Notes: generated by a model from the sequence alone, not told the origin. A stretch of 30,000 nt of DNA from Penaeus vannamei (GCF_042767895.1 NC_091561.1:10087230-10117229); one strand, 5' to 3'. Positions 1 to 9,489 are shown, counted from the stretch's first letter. A program made the numbers and translations.

Positions 1-330
1 AATAACAAAAATGATTACGATAACATTAAGTACACTAAACCTAGCAATAACAACAAGTGAATGAGTAAAGGAATAAATGAACCACGCAACTTACTACCAA
101 CGAATCACCCTTCCCTTACGCCACCGCCACAAGCCTCGCGTAACACCAACATACCTGTAAAGAGAGAAAGAGAAAGAGTTAATAACAAAGTCGCTCATTA
201 TGGATCTCCGTAGAAAGAAAGAAAGAAAGAAAGAAAAAAAAACAGGTCAGGTTAAGTCAAAGAACAAAAAGCTCTGTCCGTAAGTACACATACACTTACA
301 TTTATTTTTTTCTCGTATCATACTACTCGT
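1..330. other. AT-rich unique sequence with short (GAAA)n
   Basis: Mixed, non-repetitive AT-rich DNA with a short (GAAA)n run at about 212-242. No open frame of useful length, no recognisable RNA gene. A pyrimidine-rich stretch begins near 340. Confidence 0.8.
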
Positions 331-357
331 GTGTGCTTCCTTCAGTTCTCCCGAATC

Positions 358-579
358 CTCTCTCTCTCTCTCTCTTCCGGTTCTTCCTCTCCTCTTCCTT
401 CCCCTCCCCAACCCTCTGTCTGTCTGTATGTGGCCTGTCTCTGTCTCTCTTCCTCACTCACTCACCCACCCACTCACTCACTCACTCACTCACTCACTCA
501 CTCACCACCACCACCACCACCACTCACCACCACCACCACCACCACCACTCACCACCACTCACCACTCACCACTCACCAC

Positions 580-623
<44 letters not shown>

Positions 624-638
624 TCTCTCTTCTCTCTC

Positions 639-699
<61 letters not shown>

Positions 700-715
700 C
701 TCCTCTCCTCTCTCT
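358..715. repeat. Compound (CT)n-(CACT)n-(CCA)n-(CT)n microsatellite
   Basis: A (CT)n run at 358-374 is followed by (CACT)n at about 454-503, (CCA)n and CCACT units at 503-582, and a long interrupted (CT)n at 582-712. All three forward frames stay open through it (Ser-Leu, Thr-His, His-His, Ser-Pro), which is the normal effect of a stop-free repeat and not a gene. Confidence 0.95.
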
Positions 716-775
716 CCCACCCCTCTCTCTTCCTCCTCTTTCACCTCCCCCGCTATATTTCTTCTTCCTCTTCCT

Positions 776-812
776 CCTCCCCCTCTGTCACTCAGGGAGA
801 CAGAGGGGGAGG
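776..812. other. 14-bp perfect hairpin at a pyrimidine-to-purine switch
   Basis: The left arm CCTCCCCCTCTGTC (776-789) is exactly complementary to the right arm GACAGAGGGGGAGG (799-812) around a 9-nt spacer. It lies at the point where the strand changes from pyrimidine-rich to purine-rich. Some complementarity is expected at such a boundary, but the GTC/GAC bases at the stem base are not simple repeat. Confidence 0.85.
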
Positions 813-934
813 CGTACACATACACACGTCTGGCACTGCTGAAAAAACAGCATATTTGGCAGTCCAGGCTGTCATTACCAACGTTACAACCGGTTCTTCG
901 CAGCGACAACGCCCTACGAGTGACTGAGGAGAAA
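813..934. other. Short unique spacer between CT and GA tracts
   Basis: About 120 bp of mixed sequence separate the upstream CT tract from the downstream GA tract. No convincing coding signal: the open frames crossing it are extensions of repeat translations on both sides. Confidence 0.7.
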
Positions 935-1002
935 GAGGGAGGGAAGGAGAAAGAGAGAGGGAGGGAGAGGGAGAGAGAGGAGGAGGGAGAGAGAAAGAGA
1001 GG

Positions 1003-1087
<85 letters not shown>

Positions 1088-1101
1088 AAAGAGAGAGACA
1101 A

Positions 1102-1134
<33 letters not shown>

Positions 1135-1138
1135 AAGC
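935..1138. repeat. (GA)n microsatellite, interrupted
   Basis: Imperfect GAGGGA/GAAA lead-in, a nearly pure (GA)n core at about 1018-1081, then GAAA-interrupted GA to 1138. With the (CT)n at 582-712 it forms an inverted pair about 220 bp apart on one strand. Confidence 0.97.
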
Positions 1139-1480
1139 AGGACAAAAAACACGAAGCTAATGAAAAAAAATGAATTACTAAAATAAAGCTACAAATAATT
1201 AAATTAACAAATTCATACATACATAAAAAATAAAGGTCAAGCGGAAGTACTAGCAAACGGAGTCGGGAGCGGAGAGAGAAAAACCTAGACGAAAAAGAAA
1301 AGAAAAAGAAGAAAAGAAAAAAAGAAAAGAAAAAAAAGAAAAAAAAATTAAAAAAGAAAAAGAAAAAAAAAACGGAGATTAAAAAGAGGGAAAGAAAGGA
1401 TAACAAACAAAATCCGAACGAAAAGCAAGTGTATCCCACGGTACACAAAGGCAGCGAGACTCAGACGCAAAACTGGAGCA
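1139..1480. repeat. AT-rich DNA with a (GAAAA)n-like purine run
   Basis: Unique AT-rich sequence to about 1290, then an A-rich polypurine run of GAAA/GAAAAA units (about 1291-1371), then mixed purine-rich sequence. No gene seen. Confidence 0.8.
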
Positions 1481-1574
1481 ATTAATTCACCCCGTTTCTC
1501 TCCCTTCCCCCCTTCCCCCCCTCTCCCCTTTCCCCATCCTCTTAGCGGAGTTATGCCATTCCCCGTTACTACTT

Positions 1575-2445
1575 TTCCCGGTTCAATCTCATTCCTCATT
1601 CCTCTTCACTTCATTCCCTTCTCCCCTCTTCCCGGCTTTTATCAATATCCCCCTTTTCGGATCTCTTTTCTCCTTTTCTCGGCTTGATTCCATTCCCTTT
1701 CCTTCCATTTCCCGGCTCTATCCTATCCCCCTCTTCTCCTCTTCCTAACTCTACCCCATTCCTCCATCCTCCTCTTCCCGACTCTATCCCAAACCCTCTA
1801 CTCTCCTCTCCCCAGCTGTATCCCTCTTCCCGGTTTTCTCTTCCTCTTCTCAGCTCTATCCCATCCCCCTATCCTCCTCTCTCCAGCTCCATCCCTCTTC
1901 CCGCTTTTCTCCTCCTCTTCTGGACTCTATCCCACTCCCTATCCTCCTCTTCCCGACTCTATCCCATCCCCTCTACTCTCTCTCTCCTCGGCTCTATCCC
2001 TCTTTCCGATTTTCTCCTCTTTCCGACTCTATTCCATCCCCCTACTCTCCTCTCCTCGGCTCTATCCCTTTTTGCGGTTTACTCCTCCTCTTCTCGGCAC
2101 TATTCCATGCCTCTATCCTCTCTCCAAACTCTATCCCATCCCCTATCCTCCTCTCCCCAGCTCTATCCCATCCCCCTATCCTCCTCTCCCCAGCTCTACC
2201 CCATCTCCCTACTCTCCTCTCCCCAGCTCTATCCCATCCCCCTACTCTCCTCTCCCCAGCTCTATCCCATCCCCCTACTCTCCTCTCCCCAGCTCTACCC
2301 CATCTCCCTACTCTCCTCTCCCCAGCTCTATCCCATCCCCCTACTCTCCTCTACCCAGCTCTATCCCATCCCCCTACTATCCTCCTCTCCCCGGCTCTAT
2401 CCCTCTTCCCGGTTTTCTCCTCCTCTCCTCGGCTCTACCTCATTT
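1575..2445. repeat. 33-36 bp pyrimidine minisatellite array, about 22 or more copies
   Basis: The motif (C)RGCTCTATCCCATCC recurs every 33-36 bp. Copies are diverged from about 1575 to 2125 and regular from 2126 to 2400, where the AG of CCCAGCTCTA falls at 2159, 2192, 2225, 2258, 2291, 2324 and 2357, exactly 33 bp apart. Because 33 is a multiple of three, one forward frame stays open and reads as an 11-residue repeat (SSPQLYPIPLL-like). It has no flanking coding evidence, so I treat it as a satellite, not a protein. Confidence 0.93.
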
Positions 2446-2590
2446 CCCATCACACTCGCGCACATTCATCCCCTGGGCGGTTCATCATCACGTGAAATAG
2501 TCAAGATGCAGCCTCCCACCGCTCTCGCCTCCTTATAGACGTATGCAAATACAGAGTTGGGGATTCCCTCCTTTCCTCTCGCCTCCCTCC
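2446..2590. other. Unique spacer with an octamer motif
   Basis: Non-repetitive sequence between the pyrimidine array and a GA block. It contains ATGCAAAT at 2543-2550, an exact match to the POU-factor octamer. One 8-mer is weak evidence of a regulatory role. Confidence 0.5.
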
Positions 2591-2776
2591 CTAACAGACA
2601 GATGAGATAGAGATAGAGAGATAGATAGAGAGTGAGAGAGGAAGCGAGAGAGGAAGAGAGGGAGAAAGAGAGGGAGGGAGGTAGGGAGGGAGCAAGAGAG
2701 GGAGGGAGAGGGAGAGCGAGAGAGGAAGAGAGTGAGAGAGAAAAGAGAGAAAGAGAAAGAGAGACAGAACGAAAAG
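2591..2776. repeat. GA/GATA/GGGA-rich purine tract
   Basis: Starts with GATAGA units (about 2602-2630) and continues as GAGAGGAA, GGGAGG and GAGAAA units. Reverse-strand frames give Ser-Leu-rich translations that are repeat artefacts. Confidence 0.92.
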
Positions 2777-3054
2777 TGGGGAGGGCCCTAGGACTCCATC
2801 TACTATCATAATTCTCCTCCTCCTTCTCCCTACCTTCTCTTGCTACGTTTCTCACGCCCATCCTCTTCCAACAGACATCAAAACCACACTCTGTATCGCC
2901 TTTTTCCCATTTTCCAGTCGTTGCATTCCTTCTGCCCCCTTCATTTCCACTTCCTTCTGCCTACTTCTATCCCACTTCATCTCCTCTCTCTCTCTCTCTC
3001 TCCTCCCAACTCTCGCAACCCATCCGACCAGTCCTCAAAACCAAACACAATCTA
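2777..3054. other. Pyrimidine-rich mixed sequence
   Basis: Mixed sequence with increasing C and T content and a short (CT)n at about 2983-3002. No gene or recognisable RNA seen. Confidence 0.7.
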
Positions 3055-3166
3055 CCCCCCCCCCCCCCCGTTTCTCCTCTCTTCTTCCTTCCCTCCTTTC
3101 CCTCCCTTTCTCCTCCTCTCTTCTTCCTTCCCTCCTTTTCCTCCATTTCTCCTCCTCTCTTTACGT
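3055..3166. repeat. C15 run followed by a ~39-bp pyrimidine minisatellite
   Basis: Fifteen C residues at 3055-3069 are followed by about 2.3 copies of a unit containing CTCTTCTTCCTTCCCTCC (3070-3166). The same unit recurs at 5036-5168. Confidence 0.9.
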
Positions 3167-3360
3167 GTCCGACCCCCGTCCAGTCTATCACGAGCGCTAA
3201 TCACAGTCGAATTAAATAACGGTGTTAATGTAACAGCGTAACACCCCCACCCCCCACCCCCACCCCCTCTCCCAGTCACGGAAAGGAGAGCGACGTCAAC
3301 AGCTGATGATGAGGATAAGACCGAAGACGACGGCGAATCCAGGAGACACAAACCCCTTTC
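3167..3360. other. Unique spacer with a C-rich stretch
   Basis: Mixed sequence containing a run of ACCCCC units at 3241-3272 that is G-quadruplex-capable on the reverse strand. No coding call. Confidence 0.7.
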
Positions 3361-3680
3361 CGATGAGGTTGAGGATGAGAGGGGGTGAGGATAAGCATGG
3401 GGTATGAGGATAAGGATGAGGATGAGAGGGGGTATGAGGGGGGAATGAGGATAAGGCTGAGGATGAGAGGGGGTATGAGGATAAGGCTGAGGATGAGGGG
3501 GGGATGAGGATAAAGATGGGGTATGAGGGGGAATGAGGATAAGGATGGGGTATGAGGGGGAATGAGGGATAAGGATGAGGATGAGAGGGGGGTGAGGATG
3601 AACGTGAGGGGCAGGGTGAGGATGCGGGTGTGGGGTAAGATGAGGATGGGGGAGGAGGGGACTCAATATTAGGGTTAGAT
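3361..3680. repeat. GATGAGGATAAGG minisatellite, degenerate
   Basis: Variable-length units built from GATGAGGATAAGGATGAGG and GAGGGGGTATGAGG recur through the interval. The spacing is irregular (roughly 30-60 bp), so it is a degenerate array. Confidence 0.9.
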
Positions 3681-3960
3681 GTGGATGGGGCATGGAGGAG
3701 AGGAGGAGAGAAAGAGGAGAAATGATGAGGAGGGGAAGGAGGAACAGGTGAACGGCGATGGAGGATGAGGATGGGGAAGAGAAAAGAGGAAAAAAGGATG
3801 CGGAGGAGGGGGGAAAGAAGAAAGGGAAGAAGAGCAGGAATAGGTGGAGGAGGAGACAGATGAGGAGGAAAAGAAAGAGTATGGGAGGAGGACGAAGAAT
3901 GAGAAGAATGAAGAAGAAGGAAGAGAGAAGAGGGTGGAAGTTCAACACCGTATGCGAGAA
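3681..3960. repeat. Purine-rich GGA/GAAGA low-complexity block
   Basis: Degenerate AGGAGG, GAAGA and GGAAGA units. Lys/Glu/Arg-rich open frames follow from composition. The purine block ends at about 3950 with a short unique stretch before the pyrimidine block. Confidence 0.9.
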
Positions 3961-3984
3961 AATCACCTCATCATTCCCTTTGCG

Positions 3985-4586
3985 TTCCCCCGGCAGACCC
4001 ACTCCTCCCCCCTTAACCCACCTCCTCCCACTCCCCTTTCCCTTCCTCCTCCTCCTTCCACTCCCACTTCCCTTCCCCCTCCTCTCCCCCTCCTCCTCCT
4101 CCTCCTCCCATTCCCTTTCCCCTCCTCCCCTCCTCTCCTCCCACTTCCCTTCCCCTTCCCTTCTCTCCTCCTCCTCCCACTCCCCCTTCCCTTCCTTCTT
4201 TCTCCTCCTCCCACTCCACTCATCCTCCTCCTGCCTGCAATGCTGTGCAACCACATCCCGCCCTGTCCCTACCCTACCCTTCCCTACCCTACCCCCTCCC
4301 TACCCTTCCCCCGGCGTGCGTGCGTGTGTGTCCGTCCGAAGGCCTCTCTCTCATCTCATTTTCCTGCCGGTATGCCTCCCTTCCAAGGCTCTCCTCCTCT
4401 CCTCCTTCCTCCCTACTCTCTTTAATCTCGTCTTCCCTTTCTCCCTCCTTCCTTCCCTTTTCCTCTCGTCTTCCCTTTCTCCCTCCTTCCTCTTCTCTTT
4501 CCTCTCTCCTTCCCCTTTTCTCTCCACTCTCCTCTTCAATTCCTCCCTATCCCTCCTCCCCTTTTTTTCTTTCTTTCTTTCTCTTT
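3985..4586. repeat. Pyrimidine-rich CCTCC/CCCTT low-complexity block
   Basis: Degenerate CTCC, CCACTCCC and CCCTTCC units. At 4262-4310 CCCTA-type pentamers occur, and at about 4317-4340 a short GTGC/GTGT stretch. Pro/Ser/Leu-rich frames are compositional. Confidence 0.9.
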
Positions 4587-4648
4587 AAGAGAAGGAGAGA
4601 GGTGAGGGGGGAGGATTCTTCCTCCCCCCTCACCTCTGTCCTTCACTT
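4587..4648. other. Near-perfect inverted repeat (hairpin/cruciform)
   Basis: The core arms AGAGGTGAGGGGGGAGGA (4598-4615) and its exact complement (4620-4637) are 18 bp, with a 4-nt loop TTCT. Pairing extends to 4587 and 4648, giving 29-base arms (4587-4615 and 4620-4648) with two mismatched pairs (4597/4638 and 4590/4645). The left arm is a short polypurine insertion in over 3 kb of otherwise polypyrimidine strand, so the whole element looks like a local fold-back duplication. Confidence 0.93.
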
Positions 4649-5035
4649 CTCTTTATCCCTTTCTTCCATCCGTCCCTATACTTTGCTTCTCATCTCTTTC
4701 CTCCTTCCTCCCTCCCTTCTCTCATTTCCCCTTCTGTCCTTCCCTGTTCTCCCTCTCCCTGCCCCTAATATTTTTCTTACCCCCCCCCCCTTTTTCCTTC
4801 TGCATTCCTGTCTCATCCTTCCCCTCACATCTTGTCGTTTCCTATCCTCCTGTCTCTTTTCCTCTACCTTCCACCCTCCCTCTCCCATCTCACCCTTCCT
4901 CTTTCCTCCTCCCTTCTCTTCCTTCCTCCTCCTCTCCTTTTCGCCTCCCCTCCCTCTCCTTCCTCCTCTTCTTCCTCTCCTCCACCTCCCTCCCTCTTAG
5001 CTCATCCCTACACCATTCTACTTCCTCCCTTTCCC
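4649..5035. repeat. Pyrimidine-rich low-complexity block
   Basis: Degenerate CTCCTT and TCCCTC sequence with a C run near 4780-4790. No gene. Confidence 0.88.
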
Positions 5036-5168
5036 TCCAATTCTCCTCCTCTCTTCTTCCTCCCTCCTTTCCCTCCCTTTCTCCTCCTCCTCTTCCTCCC
5101 TCCTTTCCTCCCTTTCCTCCTCCTCTCTTCTTCCTTCCCTCCTTTCCCTCCCTTTCTCCTCCTCCTTC
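5036..5168. repeat. ~39-bp pyrimidine minisatellite, second locus
   Basis: Three copies of a unit containing CTCTTCTTCCTTCCCTCC and CTTTCCCTCCCTTTCTCC. This is the same unit and orientation as at 3070-3166. Confidence 0.88.
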
Positions 5169-5600
5169 CTACCTCCCATTCCCCGCCGCCCTCTTTCCAC
5201 CCCGCTGTTTGCCAGTCTCAACTTCCCTTATTTGCTTATTGGCAAGTTAGGTCGTCTCGTGCCCGGAATCTTTCCCTCGCCCCCACCCCTTCCCTTCCCC
5301 TGTTCCCCGGCTGAGCGGATTCCTCCCTTCTTCCCCGCTTGCTTGATTGCCTTAATGCCTTGCTTGCCTGCCCTGTAGGCCTACCTGCCCGCTGTCTCTT
5401 TTGTCTTTTCGTCCGGTCAGGTCAGGGCGGCTGGTCGGGAGGTCGGGAGGTCGGGCTGGTCGGGCTGGTCGGGGTGTCTGCCTGTCTGTCATGGTCGCAC
5501 GGCGTCTTGCGTGCGTCTCCCTCTCGCTCTCCCTGCCGGCCCTTCTTTCCTGACAAACTCCGGCCATCACTCCCCGTCGCGGAACCAACCCACCCCAAAA
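5169..5600. other. GC-richer unique island with a GGTCGGG array
   Basis: Mixed, comparatively GC-rich sequence. It contains a 10-bp palindrome GTAGGCCTAC (5375-5384) and a short 9-10 bp tandem array of GGTCGGG(A/CT) units at 5431-5474. Open frames exist on both strands but none has convincing coding character. Confidence 0.7.
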
Positions 5601-5608
5601 CCCACCCC

Positions 5609-5666
5609 ACCCTCACGCGACGACCCTCCCCCCCCCCACCCTCACGCGACGACCCTCCCCCCCTCT
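5609..5666. repeat. 29-bp perfect tandem duplication
   Basis: Two adjacent copies of a unit beginning ACCCTCACGCGACGACCCTC start at 5609 and 5638. They differ only in C-run length. A (CG)n run follows at about 5707-5719, with CA-rich sequence after it. Confidence 0.9.
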
Positions 5667-5749
5667 CCCCACCCTCTCTCAAGACGCTACGCTCCCAATT
5701 CAGACCCGCGCGCGCGCGCTCACAAACACAAACACACACGAAGAAACGC

Positions 5750-6100
5750 ACATGAAACAGGCATGCGATTAAACAAAACACGAATTAGATCCTACCTCTT
5801 GTCATTATTTTCACAAATCTTTTTTTTTTCACTGCCTCCCCTTCTCCGCCCTTTCTTCCACTCCCTTTTCTGTTCTTTCCTTCCCCTTTTTTTTACCTTT
5901 CCCTTCCGTCTTCATCCCGAGTGTGACGTCATTCCCCCCTCCCCCCCCGACTCATTCGCCGGACTCCAGAGAATGCTTTCTTTTCATTATCAAAACCTAC
6001 AAGTTTTTTTTTTTATTCCCCTCCCATCTAGGTCTATCCCCTCCCTCCTTCCCTCCCTCCCTCCCTGCCTTCCTTCTTTCCTACTTCTTTTCGTCTTTTT
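5750..6100. repeat. T- and C-rich low-complexity DNA
   Basis: Degenerate pyrimidine-rich sequence with T runs (about 5819-5829 and 6004-6013) and CCCTCC units (about 6040-6070). No gene. Confidence 0.8.
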
Positions 6101-6790
6101 TATTATTCCTTTCAAAAGCTTTATTTCTTCGCCCCTCCTCCTTTTATCGTTCTCCCTCTTTTATCATTCCATTCCGTTCTAAGTTTTGCTCTTCACTCTC
6201 ACCCCCTGTGTGTCTTCATCTCCTCTATGCCCTCCTCTTATCCTCCCTCCCTCCCTTCCTTTTATTCTATCCTATTCCATCCCATTCCAAGGTTTACTTT
6301 CACTCACAAACACCGACATGTTTTTTTATTGATTTCCCCCTTAACCACCCTCCCCTCTTTATTTATTTTCTTTGTCTTATCGATCTTTATTCATTTTCCA
6401 TTCCTTTCCATTTGATTCCCAGGCCTTTTTCATCCACACCTTTACTACTTGTTGTCCTTCCCTCTTCTATCCTTCTCCCCCACACCCCTCCCTCCCACCC
6501 TCCCCTCCTCCTTCTATTTCTTTTATTCCATTCCAAAGCGTATTTTTGTTCTCAATCCCACTCTCTACAAGTTCTTCTCTTCCTAACTTTCCCCCTCCCT
6601 CCCTCCCTCCTTCCTTCTATCCTCTCCACTTCTTCTATCCCAAGGACAATTTTCTCTTTCACTCCGCAGTCCCTAAAAAATATTTATTCCTTTTTACCCT
6701 CCTCCTCCTCCTCCTCCTCCCTCTTTCCCCCCACTGCTTTTGTTCTTTCTTATCCCATTCCATTCCAAGGCCTATTTTCACTCAAACCCT
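6100..6790. repeat. Degenerate ~110-130 bp repeat family
   Basis: The motif CCATTCCAAGGC-TATTTTC or a decayed version recurs near 6110, 6175, 6290, 6418, 6533, 6641 and 6766. The last five copies are 108-128 bp apart and the first two intervals are about 65 and 115 bp. Each copy is followed by CACTCA-like and CCTCCCTCC sequence. Confidence 0.75.
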
Positions 6791-7200
6791 CCATCCCTCG
6801 CCTCTCCTCTCCCTTTCCCCTCTCCTTTCCTCCCTCCTCTCCCCTTGCCCCTCTCCTTCCCTCCTCTCCTTCCCCTCTCCTTCTCTCATCTCCTTTCCCC
6901 TCTCCTTCACTCCTTTACCCTTCTCCCTCCCGTCCCTTTCCTCCCCTCCTCTCTCCCCTTTCCCCTCCTGTTCCCTCTCCTCTCCTCCTCTCTCCTTTCC
7001 TTTCCTCCTCCTCTCCTTTCCCTTCCATTCCTCTCCCTCCTTTCCCCTTTCCCATCTCCATTCCTCTCCCGTCCCCTCTCCTCCTCTCCCCTTTCCCCTC
7101 TCCATTCCTCTCCCCTTTCCCCTCTCCTTTCCCCTCCCGTCCCCTCTCCTCCTCTCCCTTTCCCCCCTTGCCCTCCCCTCCCCTCATCCCTTCCCTCCCT
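6790..7200. repeat. CTCCTTTCCCC low-complexity block
   Basis: Near-pure C and T sequence built from CTCTCCTTTCCCCTC-type units. Long frames on both strands are compositional (Pro/Ser/Leu forward, Gly/Glu/Arg reverse). Confidence 0.92.
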
Positions 7201-7275
7201 GGTCCAAGGCCTCGGCAGCGTCTGTCTGCGCCACTGGTGTGTCTCCCCGCCTCCCTCTCTTCCCGCCTGTCTGCG
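7200..7275. other. Unique GC-rich spacer at a pyrimidine-to-purine switch
   Basis: About 75 bp of GC-rich unique sequence separate the polypyrimidine block from the following polypurine block. Too short for a coding call. Confidence 0.65.
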
Positions 7276-7655
<380 letters not shown>

Positions 7656-8007
7656 TTGACTGAAATGGAAGGTAAGAGACGGGTAAATAACCCAAATTGG
7701 AAACGGCAGAAGAAGAAAGGAAGGTAATAAAAGAACAAGGAGCGGAAACAAGAAAGAGAGAGAGCAATAAAAAATAATGACAGCGAGGAGAGATGATAAA
7801 AAAGACGAAAGAAAAATGAACAGAACAGAAACAAGAGTTACTCAGAAAGCCTTCGAATAGGCCTAAAAGGAAACAGACAAACAAACAAAAGAACGTAATT
7901 TCACCCTCAATGTATCAGTAGAAACGCTGACAAAACAATGGAATCATGAATACAATCAACAACAAAACTGTAACAACCCTCCCTCCACCCCCAAAAAATA
8001 ATGAAGA
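7656..8007. other. A-rich unique sequence
   Basis: Purine- and A-rich mixed sequence with no coding or RNA signal. It leads into the AAC/AAT repeat. Confidence 0.75.
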
Positions 8008-8051
8008 TAATAATAATAAACAAAAATAATAACAACAACAACAACAACAAC

Positions 8052-8093
<42 letters not shown>

Positions 8094-8345
8094 TAACAAC
8101 AATGATAATAATAATAATAATAACTAACAACACTGATAATAATAATAATAATAACTAAAACACTGATAATAATAATAATAACTAACAACACTGATAACAA
8201 TAATAATAATAACTAACAACAATGATAATAATAATAATAATAACTAACAACACTGATAATAATAATAATTTAAATAACTAACAACACTGATAATAATAAT
8301 AATAACAACTAACAGCAACAATAATAATATCAATAAGACTAACAA
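8008..8345. repeat. (AAC)n-(AAT)n and a 28-32 bp ATA/CTAACAAC array
   Basis: (AAC)n at about 8029-8052 and (AAT)n at about 8052-8091 are followed by seven copies of a unit (GATAATAATAATAA...CTAACAACACT) starting at 8104, 8136, 8164, 8193, 8224, 8256 and 8288. Bases 8091-8149 recur at 8211-8269, giving a 120-bp higher-order period. Confidence 0.95.
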
Positions 8346-8429
8346 CAATCCCCAGCAATAACAACAAATCCCCATCACCATCAAAAGAATAACAAAACCT
8401 TGATGGCATCTCAAGACAACAGAAGATGG

Positions 8430-9140
8430 ACGGAGGGAGGGAGGGATGAGGGAGGGAGGGAGGGAGGGGGGGGGCAAAAAAAGAGTCCGAAGACGCGCCT
8501 CGCACACAGCCCGACGCACGCACACGCAAAACCCGGTAATTACTCAAAAGGACATGTCGCCGGGGTAAAAGTACGGGCCGGGAGGGGGGGTGGGGGTGCA
8601 AATGGGGGTGGGGTGGAGGTGGGGAAAAAGGGGAGGGGGAAGGATGAGATATTGGGGGTGGGGAGGAAAGGATGAGATGATGGGGGGATGGGGGAGGAGG
8701 GAGGGGGCAGGAAGGTGGGAAAAGAGGAGAAGGGTGAAGAATAAGAGTGAGAGTAAGAGGAGACGGACGAGGAGGGAGGGAAAGAGGAGGAGGAGGAAGG
8801 AGGGAAGAAGGAGGAGGAGAAAGGAGGGAAGATGAGGAGGGCGGGAACGAGGATGAAGAGGTGGGAGGGAAAGAAGAAAAGAAGAATGAGGAGGAGGAGG
8901 AAAGGAAAAGAGGAAGGGGAAGGATGGAATGGAGAGGGAGGATAAGAAGAGGAAGAAAAAAGGAAGAGGTGGAAAAAAGTAAAGAGTAGGAGAAGGGTGT
9001 TGGATGGAGTGTGTTAGAAAAAGTGCCAAGAAAAAGTGAGGAAAGGCAGGAAAGAGGAAAGGGAAAGAGGGGGCAGTGGGAGGGAGAGGGGGAAGGGAGA
9101 GAGGGAGAGGGGGAAGGGAGAGAGGGAGAGAGAGATATTA
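8430..9140. repeat. Purine-rich GGGA/GGAGGA low-complexity block
   Basis: GGGA units (8433-8474), a unique CG-containing spacer (about 8480-8580), G-rich stretches (8580-8720), then degenerate AGGAGGAAGG and GAGAGGGAGAGGGGGAAGG units to 9140. Confidence 0.9.
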
Positions 9141-9347
9141 ACAGACAGATAGAAAAAAATGGAATGGCCAAACAAACAAGAAACTAACGATGAAAAAAAA
9201 ACATGGGAAAACTCCCTTTCCCCCCTCCCATCATAACGAAAGGGGGGGGGGATAGATGAAGAAGCAAAGTGGACGGCCCCCGTAGACTCCCCCCACCCCC
9301 ACCCCCCACACAACCCCGAGACAAAACCCCATCGCAGGGCTAGACGT
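9141..9347. other. A-rich and C-rich mixed spacer
   Basis: A-rich sequence, a G10 run at about 9242-9251, then a CCCCCACCCCC stretch at about 9288-9308 that is G-quadruplex-capable on the reverse strand. No gene. Confidence 0.7.
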
Positions 9348-9489
9348 CTAATCGGCCTCTTCAAGTCGTCTCCATGGAAACCCCGCCCTTGCACCCACAA
9401 CCTGATATCTCTCACAGTCACGCCAGGCGAATTTCACACCTATGCCGCCCCGCACAAGGCCCGGATTCCCCTCCGCCTGGGACGCCCAT
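9348..9489 (-). CDS. Weak candidate exon, unknown protein
   Basis: I do not recognise a product. On the reverse strand a pyrimidine-rich stretch ending in CTCGGCGCAG (AG at 9490-9491) resembles a 3' splice site. It is followed by an open frame of about 46 codons that ends at TAG (9348-9350), the deduced C-terminus being WRRLEEAD. The interval is unique sequence, richer in G+C than its flanks, with balanced residue use including several W, R, E and aromatic residues, unlike the repeat translations around it. Against it: no upstream exon is visible, a second reverse frame is also open across part of the interval, and stretches this short arise by chance. It could be a terminal exon, a gene relic or noise. 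Confidence 0.12.

Noticed and set aside
329..1186. 285-codon open frame starting in CT repeats and ending in GA repeats
   Set aside because: The translation is Ser-Leu, His/Thr and Arg-Glu runs from stop-free microsatellites. All three frames are open. There is no domain and no codon bias beyond the repeats.
2126..2400. CRISPR-like array with regular spacing
   Set aside because: The 33-bp units are contiguous repeats with no unique spacers, in eukaryotic low-complexity DNA without cas genes.
2072..2538. Regular 11-residue repeat protein from the 33-bp array
   Set aside because: The repeat stays in frame only because the unit length is a multiple of three. No non-repeat N- or C-terminus supports a gene.
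4262..4310. CCCTA pentamers resembling a telomeric repeat
   Set aside because: Arthropod telomeres are TTAGG/CCTAA. These units are irregular CCCTACCCTTCCC and internal.
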